This document shows, in pieces, positions 4,300 through 6,302 of a stretch of 6,302 nt of DNA. The notes under the pieces are model-generated. The model was not told where the DNA came from. It worked only from the letters and a program-made list of their open reading frames with translations, and did no database searches. Position 1 is the stretch's first letter; each line of letters begins with the position of its first letter. The DNA is from Desulfobacterales bacterium (GTDB lineage Bacteria; Desulfobacterota; Desulfobacteria; Desulfobacterales; JASFBJ01): contig JASFBJ010000216.1 in assembly GCA_030149585.1 (NCBI GenBank), positions 1-6,302 on the forward strand, in the 5' to 3' direction. A program made the position numbers and the translations under genes.

Positions 4300-6302
4300 A
4301 TGGCAAAAAAAAAAGCAGGTTTTATATTCTGCCTGATCTGTTGGACGTTTAATTTTTATGGTACTTTTTGGATTTCTTTTGCTTATGCAAGGTCTGAAGC
4401 ATTACCATCTTTGCAATCATACAGCGGTTTATTAAATATGCCCAATGCCAGGGTTATGCCTGACTGGAATTTTAAGCTCCATTACAGCAATGCAGATCCT
4501 TTTGAATATTTTGGTACCGCCTTTGGTTTGTGGGACAGAGCTGAAATTTATGGTCAGATTATAAGGATAAACTCATTAGAATACTGGGACAGAGAAAATA
4601 AGGGCGATAATAATGATTTTAATTTTGGTGGACGACTTATTTTAGCAAAAGAAGATGATTATTTACCTCAGATTGCAATTGGCGTGCATGACATATCCGG
4701 CAAAGGCTTATTTGATGCCCGTTATCTGGTTTTTTCAAAAAAAATATGGGATGTTGATTTAACTTTTGGAGCAGGGCAGGGGGCTCTGGCCGGGGAATTT
4801 GTCAGTGGCAAATCCTGTAATGTATTTGGTTCGAAACTTTTCAGGGATACGGATATTTTTGCTGGAATTGAGTGGGAGATAATACCGGATTTTGCCCTGA
4901 CGCTGGAGTATTCTTCTTTTGAATGGGAAAATTTATTTGGTTATGTTGATCAAAATAAAGCGCAAATAAAAGAAGAGAATGAAAGACTGCCAATTAACTG
5001 CGGCTTAAAATACACTCTTTTTGATTATCTGCACTTGCAGGCTGGATATCTTCATGGCAGCACCTGGTCGGGCAGCCTCAGCCTGACATTTCCATTGGTT
5101 GCTCAGGGACTTTTTTCATGGAAAAAAAAGGGTCCCTATAATAGCTGCGAAAAATTGCGCTGGCAAATATACCATTCCAGTAATAATGAAATCTCCCGGC
5201 TAATAGCCAATGAGATAAAACTGCAAGGCTTTAATTCAATTTCAGTTTCATGCAAAACCTCTGCAATCTGGGTTGAGGCAGAAAATATTTTATATATGTC
5301 TGACAGTCGGGCTCTTGGGCATCTATTTGATATCGTGGATAAGACCGCTCCTGAACGAATAAAAACCGTTTATTTGAATCTTATACATAATAATCAGGTG
5401 CTGCAAAGTTTAAAATCCTCTCGGTCAATTCTAAGGGCATTTATGCAAAGCAACCAGGATCGTAAAGGGCTGCTTCATTTTGGTAATCTGGATCTTTATA
5501 AAACCGATAATTGGATTGAATATCAAAAAAATGATGAAGCTGTGAATAAAGAAAAAAATCATCTTTTTTCATATTATCTTATACCTGAATTCAAGACAAT
5601 TATTCATGACAGCAAGGGAGAAATAAAAAGCAAGGCGGTTGTTAGGGCAAAGGTGGAATACTCTGCCTGGTCAAACGCAATAATAACCAGCGAAGTTGGA
5701 TTGCCTCTTTTAAATCAATTTGATGATTTTGATCAATCTGCTTTGGAAGATAATCAATCTTTGAATATAAATCAAATGGAGTATGAGAAAAAAAATGACC
5801 CTGGCCTGAATGTTTTATGCTTGAACCAGTTTGTTGAATTACCGGAAGATTTTAATGGACTGTTGACAATCGGCTATCTTGATCAAGAATTTGCCGGACT
5901 GAGTTGCGAGACATTCCGCTATTATAATGACGGTAAATTCGGCATGGGACTCCAAAGCGATCTTGTACGAAAACGCTGCAAAGATAATCCAGTATCATTA
6001 AATCATAATGAGGACTCCTGGTATTATACGGCCTTTATAAATCTCTACGCTCAAATCTGGCCGGCTGAAGGAGTTGAAGCTGGTTTGAAACTGGGACGAT
6101 TTTTAGCTGGTGATCCTGGCGCCAGATTTGAATTAAGACGTTCTTATAATTATTTTACTATTGGAGCCTTTTTTACGGCAACAGATACAAGTTGTTTTAA
6201 ATCAAATGAGAATCGCGGTCATCATGATATGGGTGTATATTTCACTATTCCATTATCAATCATAAAGACAAGCGATTCAAAAGGTCAGCTAAGATATTCA
6301 GT
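4300..6302 (+). CDS. YjbH/GfcD-like outer-membrane protein for exopolysaccharide, 3' end outside window
   Basis: An open frame runs from ATG 4300 to the window end without a stop: 667 codons. The family (E. coli YjbH, GfcD) is about 700 residues, so the gene is nearly complete. A signal peptide covers residues 1-30 (cleavage likely after FAYA). Family hallmarks are GLLNMPNARVMPDW (43-56), DPFEYFGTAFGLWDRAEIYGQ (66-86), and LPQIAIGVHDISGKGLFDARYLV (122-144). A soluble domain lies near 288-400 (LQGFNSISV, VEAEN, ALGHLFDIVDKTAPERIKTVYL). A late beta-strand region has FELRRSYNYFTIGAFFTATDTS (610-631) and GVYFTIPLSI. YjbH proteins are predicted beta-barrel outer-membrane proteins encoded beside Wza-type exporters; their exact role is unsettled. 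The start lies 6 bases after the exporter stop, implying operon membership and coupling, and has only a weak AAAG-type ribosome site. The mature part has eight cysteines. An A10 tract spans codons 2-5. Confidence 0.9.
   Translation, partial: MAKKKAGFIFCLICWTFNFYGTFWISFAYARSEALPSLQSYSGLLNMPNARVMPDWNFKLHYSNADPFEYFGTAFGLWDRAEIYGQIIRINSLEYWDRENKGDNNDFNFGGRLILAKEDDYLPQIAIGVHDISGKGLFDARYLVFSKKIWDVDLTFGAGQGALAGEFVSGKSCNVFGSKLFRDTDIFAGIEWEIIPDFALTLEYSSFEWENLFGYVDQNKAQIKEENERLPINCGLKYTLFDYLHLQAGYLHGSTWSGSLSLTFPLVAQGLFSWKKKGPYNSCEKLRWQIYHSSNNEISRLIANEIKLQGFNSISVSCKTSAIWVEAENILYMSDSRALGHLFDIVDKTAPERIKTVYLNLIHNNQVLQSLKSSRSILRAFMQSNQDRKGLLHFGNLDLYKTDNWIEYQKNDEAVNKEKNHLFSYYLIPEFKTIIHDSKGEIKSKAVVRAKVEYSAWSNAIITSEVGLPLLNQFDDFDQSALEDNQSLNINQMEYEKKNDPGLNVLCLNQFVELPEDFNGLLTIGYLDQEFAGLSCETFRYYNDGKFGMGLQSDLVRKRCKDNPVSLNHNEDSWYYTAFINLYAQIWPAEGVEAGLKLGRFLAGDPGARFELRRSYNYFTIGAFFTATDTSCFKSNENRGHHDMGVYFTIPLSIIKTSDSKGQLRYS

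Noticed and set aside
1..6302. CRISPR arrays, tRNA/rRNA genes, insertion sequences
   Set aside because: I found no regularly spaced repeats, no tRNA-like cloverleaf, no transposase frame and no terminal inverted repeats with target duplications.

Overview
The window looks like a piece of an AT-rich Gram-negative chromosome. A signal-peptide polysaccharide export protein and a YjbH-type outer-membrane protein imply an outer membrane. The protein styles (an EPS-associated winged-helix regulator, a very long multi-SLBB exporter with YjbH next to it, and RelE/Phd with a degraded helix-turn-helix gene) remind me most of Desulfobacterota and related deltaproteobacterial lineages. That assignment is an impression from family resemblance, not a test.

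Left part, minus strand (28-908): a compact type II toxin-antitoxin operon of the RelE/ParE toxin and Phd/YefM antitoxin type. The two genes overlap by 4 bases (ATGA). The operon has a textbook promoter (TTGACA, 17-bp spacer, TATAAT) and a strong Shine-Dalgarno sequence. Upstream and in the same reading frame lies a broken remnant of a small helix-turn-helix protein. The remnant and antitoxin form one 197-codon open frame, but the promoter and ribosome site show that the real antitoxin is the last 89 codons.

Middle (909-1158): a gene-free, AT-rich spacer between the minus-strand block and the plus-strand operon. It holds a TTGACA box, a long imperfect dyad and a small inverted repeat just before the next gene, which are plausible control sites for the polysaccharide genes.

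Right part, plus strand (1159-6302): the head of an exopolysaccharide/capsule export locus. First is a regulator joining an EPS-type MarR winged helix to a Rossmann-like C-terminal domain. Next is an 823-residue periplasmic/outer-membrane polysaccharide export protein with one Poly_export domain and about six SLBB-type repeats. Six bases later comes a YjbH/GfcD-like outer-membrane protein, which is cut by the window end. The likely logic is that the regulator controls the cluster, the SLBB protein forms or extends the export conduit, and the YjbH-like protein assists polymer passage or modification at the outer membrane. No glycosyltransferase, Wzc/Wzz or polymerase gene is in view; such genes would be expected beyond 6302.

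Most of this is recognisable biology. The less ordinary points are the regulator's domain fusion, the SLBB expansion without GfcB/GfcC-type partners in view, the cysteine contrast between the two export proteins, an A10 tract at the YjbH start, and the antitoxin fused in frame to a pseudogene.
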